A stretch of DNA of 64,000 nucleotides from Nostoc sp. S13. GTDB taxonomy: Bacteria; Cyanobacteriota; Cyanobacteriia; Cyanobacteriales; Nostocaceae. Location of the stretch: NCBI RefSeq assembly GCF_029379315.1, contig NZ_JAQYWQ010000007.1:1-64000 (forward strand), given 5' to 3'. Of the stretch, positions 45,106 through 54,133 are shown one piece after another; the first letter of the stretch is position 1; every line of letters begins with the position of its first letter. The notes under the pieces were generated by a model. That model made no database searches. It was not told where the DNA came from and saw nothing but the letters and a program-made list of their open reading frames with translations. The translations under genes were made by a program, and so were the position numbers.

Positions 45106-45319
45106 TTAATTTACTACTGATATATAAGATTAATATTTGATTTCTGAAAAAGCTCGGTACAACTCGAAAAGCCTAATTCCCTATTCCCTACTCCCTACTC
45201 TCCACTCCCCGCCTACGTAGATAATTTCAAAAATCAAATACGATTCCTATAGTAGTCAAATTTAATTCGTAATTATTACCCCATAGTAGGGTGGGCATTT
45301 TGATACCCACCCTAGTTGC
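45106..45319. other. Short-repeat DNA
   Basis: Contains heptamer-type repeats (CCCTATTCCCTACTCCCTACT, 45178-45215) and the end of the P450 gene neighbourhood with a possible hairpin (GGGTGGGCATTTTGATACCCACCC, 45290-45313) acting as the P450 terminator. Confidence 0.55.
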
Positions 45320-46702
45320 CTAAACTAACGCTGGTGTATTTGCACGCTTTACTTGAGGTGTTGCAATCATCCGCATTCCGGCGGGTGCGGCTATAGTTAA
45401 CCCACGGCGCACAGGACGCACAGGACGCTTATTCACCTGCCATACTTGAAATTCAGACAAAACAGTTGCCAAGACGATTTTCATTTCATACTGGGCAAAT
45501 GCCATGCCAATACAGCGACGATTACCGCCACCAAAAGGTAAATATTCATAAGGTGAATATTGTCTTTCTAAAAAGCGTTCTGGTTTGAACTGCTTGGATT
45601 GTGGGTAAACTTCTTCCCGATGATGCGCTAAATAAATACTGGGGACAATTGCCGTTCCCTCTCGCAGTTCGTAGCCCATAATTGTAATTGGGGTCTTCAC
45701 AATCCGGGGGAAAGCAGTCATGGCGATTGGGTAAATTCGCAATGTTTCTTGGCAAACTGCTGTCAAATAGGGCAATTTAGCCACACTACTCAAATCGGGG
45801 TTAACTCCAATGGTGTTAAGTTCTTGTAGCAACTTCTCACGCACCTCTGGTAAATAGTCAATCCAGTAAAAAGCCCATGTCAATGCCGAAGCGGTAGTTT
45901 CATGTCCCGCAACTAGCAATGTCATTAACTCATCGTGTAATTCTTCATCTGACAGCCCTTGACCATCGTCGTAACGAGCCGCCATCATCAAACTTAGGAT
46001 ATCTTGGCGATTTTGCTCAGATTCAGCCCGACGTTCTCGAAGCAAAGCATAAATAAGTTGATCAATTTTTTGCCGTTGTTGCAGAATCCAACCCCACGGA
46101 CTCCACGCACCGAAATCTTTTTGCATGAACCGGAAAAAGAAGGCGCTGGACATTACGGGCGAACTGATGAAGTTTAGTAAGTCACTTAGCGATCGCCTCA
46201 GTTCCTTAAAAAGCTGTCCTTCACTCAAACCAAATACAACCCGTAGAATAACACGCAAGGTGATTTCTTGCATCGACTCACGGATATTGAAAGGCTTGCC
46301 AATTTGCCATTCATGACTCACCTGTCGGGTTATTTTACAGATATCCTGACCATAAGCTCGCATTCTTTCGCCATGAAAAGGAGGAGTTAATAGTTGCCGT
46401 TGGCGCTGGTGGCGATCGCCATCTGATAACATAAAGGAGCGATCGCCCAGCAAAAATCTTAGTCCCATGTTCCCCCCCCCAACCTCAAAATGGCTGGAAT
46501 CAGCAGTAAAAATCTGCTCAAGTGCTTGGGGTTGACTAAAGTACACAAGATGGTTATCAGAGCGACGACTCCTGATCGTGAAAGTGTCACCATAGATTTT
46601 GGCAAAATCATCCACATATTTCACAGGCTGACTAATAAACTTGATCATCCTTAGCCAGCGCGGTATTTGAGGCCCATCAGGCAGATGGTAAGTTGCTGTC
46701 AT
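45320..46702 (-). CDS. Cytochrome P450 (CYP110-like)
   Basis: 460 residues from the ATG at 46702 (MTATYHLPDGPQIPR); earlier in-frame starts at 46753 or 46786 would add 17-28 residues without adding a known feature. P450 hallmarks: I-helix LLVAGHETTASALTW, K-helix ETLRIYP, PERF, and the heme loop LPFGGGNRRCIGMAFAQYE with the Cys ligand. The N-terminus resembles CYP110, which is common in Nostocales; characterised members oxidise fatty acids or terpenes. No terpene synthase or redox partner is adjacent. Soluble-looking. The 46703-47022 upstream region is full of short tandem repeats. Confidence 0.88.
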   Translation of the reverse strand: MTATYHLPDGPQIPRWLRMIKFISQPVKYVDDFAKIYGDTFTIRSRRSDNHLVYFSQPQALEQIFTADSSHFEVGGGNMGLRFLLGDRSFMLSDGDRHQRQRQLLTPPFHGERMRAYGQDICKITRQVSHEWQIGKPFNIRESMQEITLRVILRVVFGLSEGQLFKELRRSLSDLLNFISSPVMSSAFFFRFMQKDFGAWSPWGWILQQRQKIDQLIYALLRERRAESEQNRQDILSLMMAARYDDGQGLSDEELHDELMTLLVAGHETTASALTWAFYWIDYLPEVREKLLQELNTIGVNPDLSSVAKLPYLTAVCQETLRIYPIAMTAFPRIVKTPITIMGYELREGTAIVPSIYLAHHREEVYPQSKQFKPERFLERQYSPYEYLPFGGGNRRCIGMAFAQYEMKIVLATVLSEFQVWQVNKRPVRPVRRGLTIAAPAGMRMIATPQVKRANTPALV

Positions 46703-47022
46703 AGAATTTTGGGGAATTAATGGCTGATGAATTTTATTGTTACGAGTTTTCATGTTCTTTAGGGTTACAGAAAGCGGTATATTCAATCAATGGGGAGTGG
46801 GGAGTAGAGAGTGGTGAGTAGAAAGTGGGAGAAAAGAAAAGGATAATAACTAATAACTGCTAATGACTAACTCAGTACTCAACACTCTTTCAAGTCAGTC
46901 CATCGTCAAAAAATCCCACAACCAAACATGAAAAAGATTTCTTCGGCTACTCCCCGCTCCCCATTGCCCCTAATCCCTAGAGGGAACCCTGAGTTCCCCA
47001 CTCCCTTTTCCTAGCTAAAGCA
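46703..47022. other. Intergenic region of short tandem repeats between P450 and mcdA
   Basis: Runs of GGGGAGTAGAGAG / ACTCCCCGCTCCCC-type heptamers at 46790-46835 and 46945-47010 flank unremarkable DNA. It holds the divergent promoters of the P450 and mcdA; nothing more specific could be read. Confidence 0.5.
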
Positions 47023-47655
47023 GTGCCAAAAATCATCGCTATTCTCAACGGTAAAGGAGGAGTCGGTAAAACGACTACCGCAGTCAATCTGGCTGCAAAC
47101 TTTGCGAATAAAAAAAAGGTGCTTTTGATTGACGCAGATATTCAAGGTTCTGCCAGCTGGTGGTTTGGGCGCAGTCAGCAAGGAATGGGATTTGATTTAT
47201 CTCAAGAAACCGATCCGACACTTTTAGGTGATTTAGGAAAGATAACAGGTTACGATTTAGTAGTGGTGGATACGCCTCCCGCACTGCGCTCTGAAGCATT
47301 AGTGGCGGTAATTGCGATCGCAGATTATCTAGTTTTGCCTACACCCCCAGCCGCAATGGATTTAGCTATCCTCGTGGAAACAGTCAAGGAAGCCGTCATC
47401 CCCTTGGGAACCCCCCATCGGGTATTGCTTACCAAAGTCGATACGCGCAGTCTGGGGGAAGCACTAGAAGCAAAAAACACTCTTACTCGCTTAGGTATTC
47501 CTACTTTTAATACTTTCATCCGTGCCTATAAAGCTCATGAACGAGCAGCACTTGAAGGTGTAGCAATTACTCAATGGCGAGGAAGTAACGCACGGGAGGC
47601 GGAATTAGATTACCGTCGTGCAGCTGATGAATTACAGCGTGATTGGAGAAAATAA
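47023..47655 (+). CDS. mcdA: ParA-family ATPase McdA (carboxysome positioning)
   Basis: 210 residues from a GTG. ParA fold with deviant Walker [10 protein letters not shown] including the signature lysine (Lys11) and Lys16, [15 protein letters not shown] (Walker A'), and [12 protein letters not shown] (Walker B). McdA forms ATP-dependent gradients on the nucleoid that position carboxysomes together with McdB. The call rests on the coiled-coil partner gene starting 2 bp after the stop and on ccmK3-ccmK4 lying 2.5 kb downstream. The signature lysine fits the Type 2 McdA group as I recall it. A chromosome-segregation ParA is less likely: there is no parB and no parS-like site. Confidence 0.82.
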   Translation: MPKIIAILNGKGGVGKTTTAVNLAANFANKKKVLLIDADIQGSASWWFGRSQQGMGFDLSQETDPTLLGDLGKITGYDLVVVDTPPALRSEALVAVIAIADYLVLPTPPAAMDLAILVETVKEAVIPLGTPHRVLLTKVDTRSLGEALEAKNTLTRLGIPTFNTFIRAYKAHERAALEGVAITQWRGSNAREAELDYRRAADELQRDWRK

Positions 47656-47657
47656 TA

Positions 47658-48281
47658 ATGGCTAGGAAACAAAGTCTCTCTGACTTATTACAAGAAGAGG
47701 CGCAAAAATTTACACCCTCAGAAGGTGAATCTGCGATCGAAGTTACATCTGAAAAAATTGCCGAAGAAGAGGCTTCATCTGATGAGGAATCCTCAGCAGA
47801 AACACTTGAGCCAACTTCTACTAAGCGCACAAGTTCCACTAAGGCTGATTTAGAAACAACTGTCAAAGAATTGACAACTAATTTAGAAACAAGCCACAAA
47901 AAAGAAGCATCTCTTGCACAAGACATTGCTGATTTGCAATCAAAATTATCTAAACAAAAAACGTTTGCATCAGAACAAAAATCATTACTAGAACAGCTAA
48001 CAAAAGAACTTGATGAAACCAAAAAAACAGCACTGCAACTTGCAGAAGCAAATTCCCAGCTTATAGAAGAAATTAATTCTTTAAAACAAACAGCAGAAGA
48101 TAAATCTAAACTTGCTGTAGCTGTAAAGGAAACTAGTGCTATAAAACCCGTAAAAGAACACTACAATCCACTTAACTACAAGAAATCACATCGGTCATCG
48201 GAAACACTAGCTCAAAATCAACCTCAAAATCAACCAAATGAGTATCCTGATAGTTCTAATGAGATGTGGTTACTTGACTAA
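47658..48281 (+). CDS. mcdB: McdB-like coiled-coil partner (carboxysome positioning)
   Basis: 207 residues from the ATG at 47658. Residues 1-60 are disordered and acidic (EEEASSDEESSAETLEPTS), 65-165 a coiled coil (SKLSKQKTFASEQKSLLEQL), and the tail is polar and Gln/Asn-rich with a Trp four residues from the end (NEMWLLD). McdB proteins link carboxysomes to McdA, stimulate its ATPase and can phase-separate. An invariant C-terminal Trp is reported for McdB. The architecture, the 2-bp spacing to mcdA and the nearby ccmK genes support the call; sequence alone is weak because these proteins diverge fast. A terminator hairpin follows. Confidence 0.75.
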   Translation: MARKQSLSDLLQEEAQKFTPSEGESAIEVTSEKIAEEEASSDEESSAETLEPTSTKRTSSTKADLETTVKELTTNLETSHKKEASLAQDIADLQSKLSKQKTFASEQKSLLEQLTKELDETKKTALQLAEANSQLIEEINSLKQTAEDKSKLAVAVKETSAIKPVKEHYNPLNYKKSHRSSETLAQNQPQNQPNEYPDSSNEMWLLD

Positions 48282-48298
48282 AGTCAGTTAATCTTGGC

Positions 48299-48340
48299 TC
48301 CCCCTTCCCTAGTAAGGAAGGGGCTGGAGGTTGGTTTTTG
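48299..48340 (+). terminator. Terminator of mcdAB
   Basis: CCCCCTTCC / GGAAGGGG stem with a 7-nt loop, then CTGGAGGTTGGTTTTT. Located 18 bp after mcdB and before the convergent acyltransferase gene. Confidence 0.7.
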
Positions 48341-48357
48341 ATTGTTGAATCGATGCT

Positions 48358-49377
48358 CTAGATAACAAACTGTTTTAAACGAGTTAACTTTAATAAATAA
48401 ATTGATAACATAGTAAAAAATACAACAAAAAATCCTTCAATTAGAAAGATTGTACTCAAAGGAGTTCCAACAAATCCTATATCTATGCCAATTTTATAAT
48501 TATTAATTAACAAAAAGAACAAGTATTGCCAGTATTTATGTAATGAAAACAAACCAAGAGAGTATTGAGATAATTTTTGTACCAAGAAATTCTCTTTTAT
48601 TTCTTTTTGGGAATGAACATAACAGAAAATAGTTATTGCTCCGCAAATAATGGCAATTCTTCCATAGATACTTGAGTAATAGCCATATGTACGTAGATAA
48701 ATGTCATGAAATGAAAAAAGTATAAATGCTATCAGGTAGTAAAATTTGAAATTTAATAATTTATCAGGAAACTTAACTAAGTAAAAAGCTATGGGAATAT
48801 AAATAACAAAATTTATTAGCCAATGATAAGGAATACTGAAATTTAGTATACAACAGGCTTCAAAATAAAATAAACAAAATAATATTATTCTACAAGATAT
48901 AATTCTTCTGAAAGAATCTGATTTTATGATTTGATATAAAAAGGCCAAAATTGTCAAACAAATTAGATTAAAGAGAAAATAGAAAACTGAATCACCAACA
49001 ATTGGTAAGCTTGGTTCTAAGCCTGTAATGACTTCCCATGAAAAATTAGGAATTTTTCTCGTAGCTATAATAAAAAATATATTCTGAACAATCACCCAAA
49101 ATAAATAAATTTTAATTAACTTAGTAATTCTTTTTTGGAAGTATGTAATGTCGCCAGATTTCTGAAAAAATAAGTAAAGAGAAACAAGATAAAAAATCGG
49201 AACGGCTGTTAAATATAATTGCAGTTCCAAATTCCTCAGAATTTTAGCAATAAGAAGTACAGTCATATGAGCAGAATCATTTATAATAAATTGAAATGGT
49301 CGTAAATGCCAGATGAAAACAAAAGCAATGCTTAATGCTTTCAAGGCATCCAGACTATTATTTCTTTCTATTCTCAT
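48358..49377 (-). CDS. Acyltransferase 3 family membrane protein
   Basis: 339 residues with about ten membrane helices and the family start RNNSLDALKALSIAFVFIWH, whose His is the catalytic residue of this group (OafA/NodX-like). These enzymes O-acetylate sugars of surface glycans at the inner membrane. The gene is markedly more AT-rich than its neighbours and is rich in Ile/Phe/Tyr/Asn codons, which suggests recent transfer. It is inserted between mcdAB and ccmK3-ccmK4 on the opposite strand, with no glycan genes next to it. It ends close to mcdB's terminator. Confidence 0.85.
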   Translation of the reverse strand: MRIERNNSLDALKALSIAFVFIWHLRPFQFIINDSAHMTVLLIAKILRNLELQLYLTAVPIFYLVSLYLFFQKSGDITYFQKRITKLIKIYLFWVIVQNIFFIIATRKIPNFSWEVITGLEPSLPIVGDSVFYFLFNLICLTILAFLYQIIKSDSFRRIISCRIILFCLFYFEACCILNFSIPYHWLINFVIYIPIAFYLVKFPDKLLNFKFYYLIAFILFSFHDIYLRTYGYYSSIYGRIAIICGAITIFCYVHSQKEIKENFLVQKLSQYSLGLFSLHKYWQYLFFLLINNYKIGIDIGFVGTPLSTIFLIEGFFVVFFTMLSIYLLKLTRLKQFVI

Positions 49378-49700
49378 CGCTATTTATCTATAAACTGACT
49401 TTCTAGTAAATTTCCAAATCAACTCTAATGAACTACTGTCTATTTGAAAGACAGGTTTGCGATCGCTCTAGCTACAGAGTTCCCTAAAATTCTATGAAAG
49501 TAACACTATTAAAAAGAAAAATAGTAGCTCTGACAGAAGCCATTAGCAATAGATGAAAAACTTTACAATTCAGCCTTACATAAAAATTATTAATAGTTGT
49601 GCTACCTTGATACGTTCTCCCCAAGTACACCCAAGAAGTTGCAATAGATGCATCAGATTTCTTGGGTTTAAACTACAATTATCGAAAGTTTAAAATATTA
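49378..49700. other. AT-rich upstream region of the acyltransferase gene
   Basis: No gene found. A HIP1-like site lies at about 49459. Probably the acyltransferase promoter followed by repeat DNA. Confidence 0.4.
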
Positions 49701-49789
49701 GGACTTACGCAAAACTACACGCTGTAAGGGCAATTCATGAATTGCCCCTACCTAAAAATCAGGGTTTCAGCTATTGTTTGCCTAAGTCC
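49701..49789. mobile_element. 89-bp MITE-like repeat with GGACTTACGCAAA ends
   Basis: GGACTTACGCAAA at the left and TTTGCCTAAGTCC at the right are inverted with one mismatch. The interior has a palindrome (GTAAGGGCAATTCATGAATTGCCCCTAC, one mismatch). Its right end supplies the last codons and stop of the hydrolase fragment that follows. Confidence 0.75.
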
Positions 49790-50025
49790 TGAATATGCTG
49801 CGCGGTGATTTGTAGTTGTTCCAGGTGTGGGAGATGACCACAATTTTGAATCCAGACGAGAGTACTGTGTGGAATTGTCCTTTTAAATCTCATGCCATCC
49901 TTAGTACCCAAAATTTTATCGGAATCGCCCCATAAGATTAGCGTTAGGTGCACAATTTGTGATAGTATTTCAAATCTAAAAGCACTGTAACGACCACTTT
50001 TAGTGAAAGCAATCAGAGCTTGATG
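49771..50025 (-). pseudogene. 3' fragment of an alpha/beta hydrolase gene
   Basis: The frame reads HQALIAFTKSGRYSAFRFEI, LTLILWGDSDKILGTKDG (acid Asp region), and VWIQNCGHLPHLEQ with the catalytic His. This is the C-terminal third of an alpha/beta hydrolase; the nucleophile and oxyanion part are missing upstream of 50025, where short-repeat DNA starts. The last six residues come from the MITE at 49701-49789. Not functional. Confidence 0.75.
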
Positions 50026-50151
50026 CCAAACTCTCCACTCCCCACTCCCCCAAAAATTATGGTATCAAAGAAAGTTTTCCAAAATGTCAAAATTGGGACT
50101 AAAGCCACGTACAATTGAAGTCGCATATCCCTTAATCCAGGAGCTAATGCC

Positions 50152-50463
50152 ATGCCAATGGCGGTTGGCGTAATTGAAACTTTAGGTTTTCCTAGTGTCT
50201 TAGCAGCAGCAGATGCAATGGTCAAAGCTGCCGCAGTCACAATTGTCTATTATGGTCAAGCGGAAAGTGCTCGCTTGTTAGTCGCCGTCCGGGGACACGT
50301 TTCTGAAGTAAATAGAGCTGTTGAAGCCGGAATTGCAGCTGGAGAGGAAGTCAAGGTTGGTACAGTAATTACCTACTACATCGTTCCTAATCCCCCGGAA
50401 AATGTGGAAACCATATTACCAATCCATTTCACAGAAGAATCAGAACCTTTCCGCATGTTCTAA
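50152..50463 (+). CDS. ccmK3: Carboxysome shell protein CcmK3
   Basis: 103 residues, one BMC (Pfam00936-type) domain. Begins MPMAVGVIETLGFPSVLAAA with VTIVYYGQAESA where CcmK1/2/4 have the pore-lining YIRVGS-like turn, and ends VETILPIHFTEESEPFRMF. The altered pore loop and short C-terminus are typical of CcmK3, which forms mixed hexamers with CcmK4 and tunes shell permeability. The ribosome site CAGGAG lies 7 bp before the ATG. ccmK4 follows 85 bp downstream on the same strand. The rest of the ccm operon is not in this window, which is usual for ccmK3-ccmK4. Confidence 0.85.
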   Translation: MPMAVGVIETLGFPSVLAAADAMVKAAAVTIVYYGQAESARLLVAVRGHVSEVNRAVEAGIAAGEEVKVGTVITYYIVPNPPENVETILPIHFTEESEPFRMF

Positions 50464-50548
50464 GCAATTTTGCGATCAGAATCTGTAGTGAAACTTCGTA
50501 CAATTAACTTGTAGCCCCCATATCGTTTATTCATACAGGAGATTAATA

Positions 50549-50899
50549 ATGTCATTACAGGCAGTTGGAGCACTTGAAACGAAGGGTTTTCCTGCGGTGC
50601 TAGCAGCAGCAGATGCTATGTTAAAAGCTGGTCGAGTCACCCTCGTTGGTTATATCAGAGTAGGTAGTGCTCGCTTTACAGTTAATATTCGTGGCGATGT
50701 TTCTGAAGTGAAAGCTGCTATGGCTGCTGGTATTGAAGCCGCAGAAAATGTTTATGGCGGTACTCTAGAATCTTGGGTGATTATTGCTCGTCCCCATGAA
50801 AACGTTGAAGCTGTTCTACCAATTGGTTACACAGCAGAAGTCCAACAGTATCGAGAATCTGTAGAAAATCCCGTTGTTAGATCATCGAACGGTCGATAG
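50549..50899 (+). CDS. ccmK4: Carboxysome shell protein CcmK4
   Basis: 116 residues with a standard BMC domain: [40 protein letters not shown] (pore region), [19 protein letters not shown], and a short extra C-terminal helix/tail ([12 protein letters not shown]). Hexamers tile the beta-carboxysome shell around Rubisco and carbonic anhydrase. AGGAG precedes the ATG at a normal distance. Tandem with ccmK3, probably one transcript. The C-terminal tail is richer in polar residues than in the major shell proteins. Confidence 0.88.
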   Translation: MSLQAVGALETKGFPAVLAAADAMLKAGRVTLVGYIRVGSARFTVNIRGDVSEVKAAMAAGIEAAENVYGGTLESWVIIARPHENVEAVLPIGYTAEVQQYRESVENPVVRSSNGR

Positions 50900-51077
50900 A
50901 GTCAACCCCCTGCGGGGGAATTCAAAATTTCAAAGGAAGAATCCTCATAAATGAATTTAAAGAGAAGTCTCTTGTAAGACTTCTGACCATTAAAACTATT
51001 GAGGGTTGCATTCTTTCTGTTTTTAGATTTTGCATAAGTTAAATTTTGAAGCAGACGCAAAGCAACAGTCAAAGTCA

Positions 51078-51115
51078 ATAGTCAAAATCAATATTGACTG
51101 TTGACTATTCATTTT
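51078..51115 (+). terminator. Possible terminator after ccmK4
   Basis: AATAGTCAA pairs with TTGACTATT and the segment ends CATTTTTAG. It is built of repeated TCAATAGTCAA units and lies 179 bp after ccmK4. Confidence 0.5.
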
Positions 51116-51403
51116 TAGGAATGTAAAAGTTTTAAGAAAAACTTGCTAATGATTAGAGGCGCAGTCGTGGGTGAAGCTAGTTTAAAAAGGATAAATTTGC
51201 CTATTAATCCCAACTATCCAGAATAGCATAAGCGTAGCCCGCACTTCTCTACGAGAAGCTGCGCGTAGCTTGCTTAAGAGTAGGGGTACGACAAAGACTC
51301 AGTGACCATCGTAGACATCGCCATGTGGCATACTGGGGCTGATTCTACACTGTAGCAATAGTATTTATCTAAGAATCTATTTAAACCAATTCGCAATTCG
51401 CAA

Positions 51404-51497
51404 TTCGCAATTACGTTTTGTGACGGGGATTTTAATTAGGCGTTCAATTCCTGTTGCCACAAGAGGCAGGGGAATTAAACTGAACATACTTTGTTAA
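51404..51497 (+). repeat. 94-bp dispersed hairpin repeat, copy B
   Basis: Matches 18367-18460 with two differences (C to T and A to G), both inside the hairpin stem and both keeping pairing through G-T wobble. Confidence 0.88.
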
Positions 51498-51514
51498 ATC
51501 TCATATGCAGTGTA

Positions 51515-51622
51515 ATGAATTCTCTATCCCCCAATGACTGCGAACAAAGTTGGCAAACGTTTGAGCATTTTATTCAAGACTACGATTATAATTTCGATAA
51601 ACGGGGATATTTAATTTTCTGA
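51515..51622 (+). other. 35-codon reading frame of doubtful status
   Basis: ATG followed by NSLSPNDCEQSWQTFEHFIQ and DYDYNFDKRGYLIF, then TGA. Composition looks protein-like (Trp, Cys, aromatic residues), so it may be the start of a lost gene rather than a functional peptide. No ribosome site is visible. Confidence 0.3.
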
Positions 51623-52044
51623 AAGCCCTATATAGTTGTGCTATTGTTGTAGTGTTAGCGTATTTCACTCTTTTTGAGGCTCGTCAATATTTAGATGCGT
51701 TTGCCCTGAAGCCAGATTCCGTTCTCTTTAGATTTTATTTACGAATCAGCTTTTAGTTTCAATCATTTTTGCTCCTTTCCTCAGTATTTTCTCACAACTC
51801 ATTTAGGATTGCTATAGATGTGAGGCTTGAACTTAGTTGATGATGAGTTTTTATATGAAGTTTATCTGAAAAATATATTAGTTTTATAGATTTTCTATAC
51901 ATAAAATTCAAACTATTATCGTTTATAGAAAAGCAAAAAACCAGAAAAACAAGAAGCTTGAGATTCAATGATTTTTTTGGTTCTTCCTCAAATGGGAGTA
52001 GAATCAGGGTGAACACATTATGTCAATAACACTCGTATATTATC

Positions 52045-52270
52045 AATAGACTTGCAGCTAATCTCATTAACGCTTGTTTATTGTTCAAGATTTAAGCGTA
52101 GGCGTAGCCCGTCGTAGCGAAAAGTCGGAGCGGTGGCTTCCGCCGATCTGAACTTTTCAAGACAGACATCGCTTTGAGTGTTAGAAACTAAACCAAACGA
52201 GAAATGCTTATTTTTTCGTTGGTTCTTAATGTTGGTTGTGATCAAGAGTGATTTAGATGCGTTTGCCCTG
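52045..52270 (-). mobile_element. Truncated MITE related to 39656-39873
   Basis: One end is clear (AGATGCGTTTGCCCTG, 52255-52270). The interior (CTAATCTCATTAACGC, GCGTAGCCCG, GACATCGCTTTGAGTG) is the reverse complement of parts of 39656-39873. The far end has been lost. A second solo end of the same family (AGATGCGTTTGCCCTG) is at 51693-51708. Confidence 0.65.
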
Positions 52271-52665
52271 GTATTTTACTACGTAAGGGGTTGTAGAGGG
52301 TTGAAACTTATACTGGTGAAATAACGTCTAGTATTGAGTTAAATTAAATTCGTTCCTCGATTCGGTTACAAAATGTCAGATTTTCTCAATCTATCTCGTG
52401 CAAAGCTGTCTCTTAACCATTCTAAGCAGATTTATGTTCTCAGTTAAAAAACACAACTTTACAAAAAGTTTAAATAAATAGAATTGACCTAAACGCTTCA
52501 TAGGCATGGGTTTAGGGCATTTTGAAATTGAAAAGAAAACATCAATATAGAAATTTCTGCATAATTTCAGTGAATTAAGACGTAATAAAAGTGGAATCAC
52601 TGAACTATTTTCATGAGACTCATGAAATCCGGGGCAACTGCCAGTTAAACAATTAGGTGGGACGA

Positions 52666-53853
52666 ATGGGGGTTGTGATGCAAACTTCAAAATTGAGTTT
52701 CGAGGAACGCAATCTCACTATGACAAGGGATGTGGAACAACTAGCTCTAGATTGGCAAAAGCGCTTGGTTGCGGAATGTCCAGACCAAAATGAAGCCGCG
52801 AAGCAAAGTATTATTCTCTGGCTATTTGGATCTGACTCAAAACGGTTTGATCTGTCTAACCCGAAGGAATTTGATATTGCCAAGCAAGCGATGGAATATC
52901 GCTGGAGAATTTTATCTCAACGCTACTTGGGGCTAGGGCGAGAACGTGCTTATCGCAACTTGATAACGCGATTGGGGAGTTTAGTGACATTACGGAATAA
53001 GATTCAGACTTGGGTTTCCCTCAGCCGCGATCGCCAGCGCAGTGTAATCGATGTGTTACAAGAAGTACTCCAAGAATTACTACAAAGCGATAGCCACATG
53101 CAACAGCAAATGGCTGATATTGCTAAATATACAAGTGATAGACGATTAAGGGATGCTCTGCTATTTGCCAGTGTAGAAGAATATTCTCTGCGGCCAGTAC
53201 GCAATCAACCACTATTAGCTTACCGATTTGTGAATTACTTGCGTCGGACTCAGCGCGGTGGCTTAACCCAAGTGCCAGGACGTGACTTGATTAGACTGGT
53301 GTCGGAAGAGGTTCTCACAGACGACAGTGATAATCGAGTTAACTTAGTGGATAGTCAGGCGATCGCAGAATATCAAGAAGCACAACAACTAGAGGAACAA
53401 CAAGCACTGCGCCAGTCAGTACAAAAAGAATTTGAAAATTATTTACAAGAAAATCTCGGGGCAGAGGCAGTAGAATGGCTACGACTGTATCTGCAAGGTA
53501 AGTCCCAGGAAGATATTGCCCAGAGAATGAATAAGCAGACTAAGGAAGTATACCGTCTGCGAGAAAAAATTAGTTACCATGCTGTGCGTGTTTTTGCCCT
53601 CAAAGGTAAACCAGAACTCGTAGACGGTTGGCTCTCAATTTCCTTGCAAGAACATAACTTGGGGTTAACGCCAAACCAATGGCAGCAACTTGATGAAAAA
53701 TTGACTCCTCTGGGGCGGCAAATTCTAGATTTGCGGAAAGCAGGTAACTCAATAGAAGCAATAGCCGAACACTTAAAACTCAAAACCCATCAAGTGCTAG
53801 GCGAATGGACAAAAGTCTATCTTGCAGCCCAAGCTTTAAGAACTCAGGAGTAA
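52666..53853 (+). CDS. hetZ: Heterocyst differentiation protein HetZ
   Basis: 395 residues from the ATG at 52666, which has AGGTGG five bases upstream; GTG 52657 and ATGs at 52678 and 52720 are alternatives. Mainly helical, with an HTH-like region (GKSQEDIAQRMNKQTKEVYRLREKISYHAVRVF) and a second one near the C-terminus (AGNSIEAIAEHLKLKTHQVLG). It matches my knowledge of HetZ, a DNA-binding regulator that acts early in heterocyst differentiation and activates hetR/hetP-related genes. The call is supported by the PatU-like gene next downstream, as in Anabaena. No close paralogue is in the window. Probably cytosolic. Confidence 0.8.
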   Translation: MGVVMQTSKLSFEERNLTMTRDVEQLALDWQKRLVAECPDQNEAAKQSIILWLFGSDSKRFDLSNPKEFDIAKQAMEYRWRILSQRYLGLGRERAYRNLITRLGSLVTLRNKIQTWVSLSRDRQRSVIDVLQEVLQELLQSDSHMQQQMADIAKYTSDRRLRDALLFASVEEYSLRPVRNQPLLAYRFVNYLRRTQRGGLTQVPGRDLIRLVSEEVLTDDSDNRVNLVDSQAIAEYQEAQQLEEQQALRQSVQKEFENYLQENLGAEAVEWLRLYLQGKSQEDIAQRMNKQTKEVYRLREKISYHAVRVFALKGKPELVDGWLSISLQEHNLGLTPNQWQQLDEKLTPLGRQILDLRKAGNSIEAIAEHLKLKTHQVLGEWTKVYLAAQALRTQE

Positions 53854-54133
53854 GTTATGAAGCATCTAGTTGATTTACTGAGGTCGTGGGGAAGAGTAGG
53901 AGATGGAGAAGACAGGTGAGTAGGGGAATATAGCAAGTTCCTCCCCTCTGCCTCTTCATCTCCTCATCCCGAACTCAGTATTATCACTAAACTACAATCC
54001 AAAATTGATCATTTACTTACGTCTATTTATATAGATAATTTAATTTTTAATAATTTAACAAAGGATCTTGATTAGATGTTTACTAAATTAGAGGAAAGAT
54101 AGTATAAAAGCAAACACAAAGTAAATCAAACCT

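Larger units (their letters stand above)
50900..52665. other. 1.77-kb non-coding region upstream of hetZ, repeat-rich
   Basis: Holds a hairpin AATAGTCAA...TTGACTATT with T-run (51078-51115, possible ccmK terminator), small repeats (TCTACGAGAAGCTGCGCG near 51253), the 94-bp hairpin repeat copy B (51404-51497), a 35-codon frame (51515-51622), a solo MITE end (51693-51708) and a truncated MITE (52045-52270). The last 400 bp, AT-rich and free of repeats, should be the hetZ promoter region. I found no GTA-N8-TAC NtcA site that I would stand behind. Confidence 0.55.

Noticed and set aside
47023-47655. Chromosome or plasmid partition ParA
   Set aside because: No ParB or parS-like sites nearby; the coiled-coil partner and ccmK neighbours point to McdA.
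50900-52665. Hidden gene upstream of hetZ
   Set aside because: Only a 35-codon frame of doubtful status was found; the rest is repeats and AT-rich DNA.
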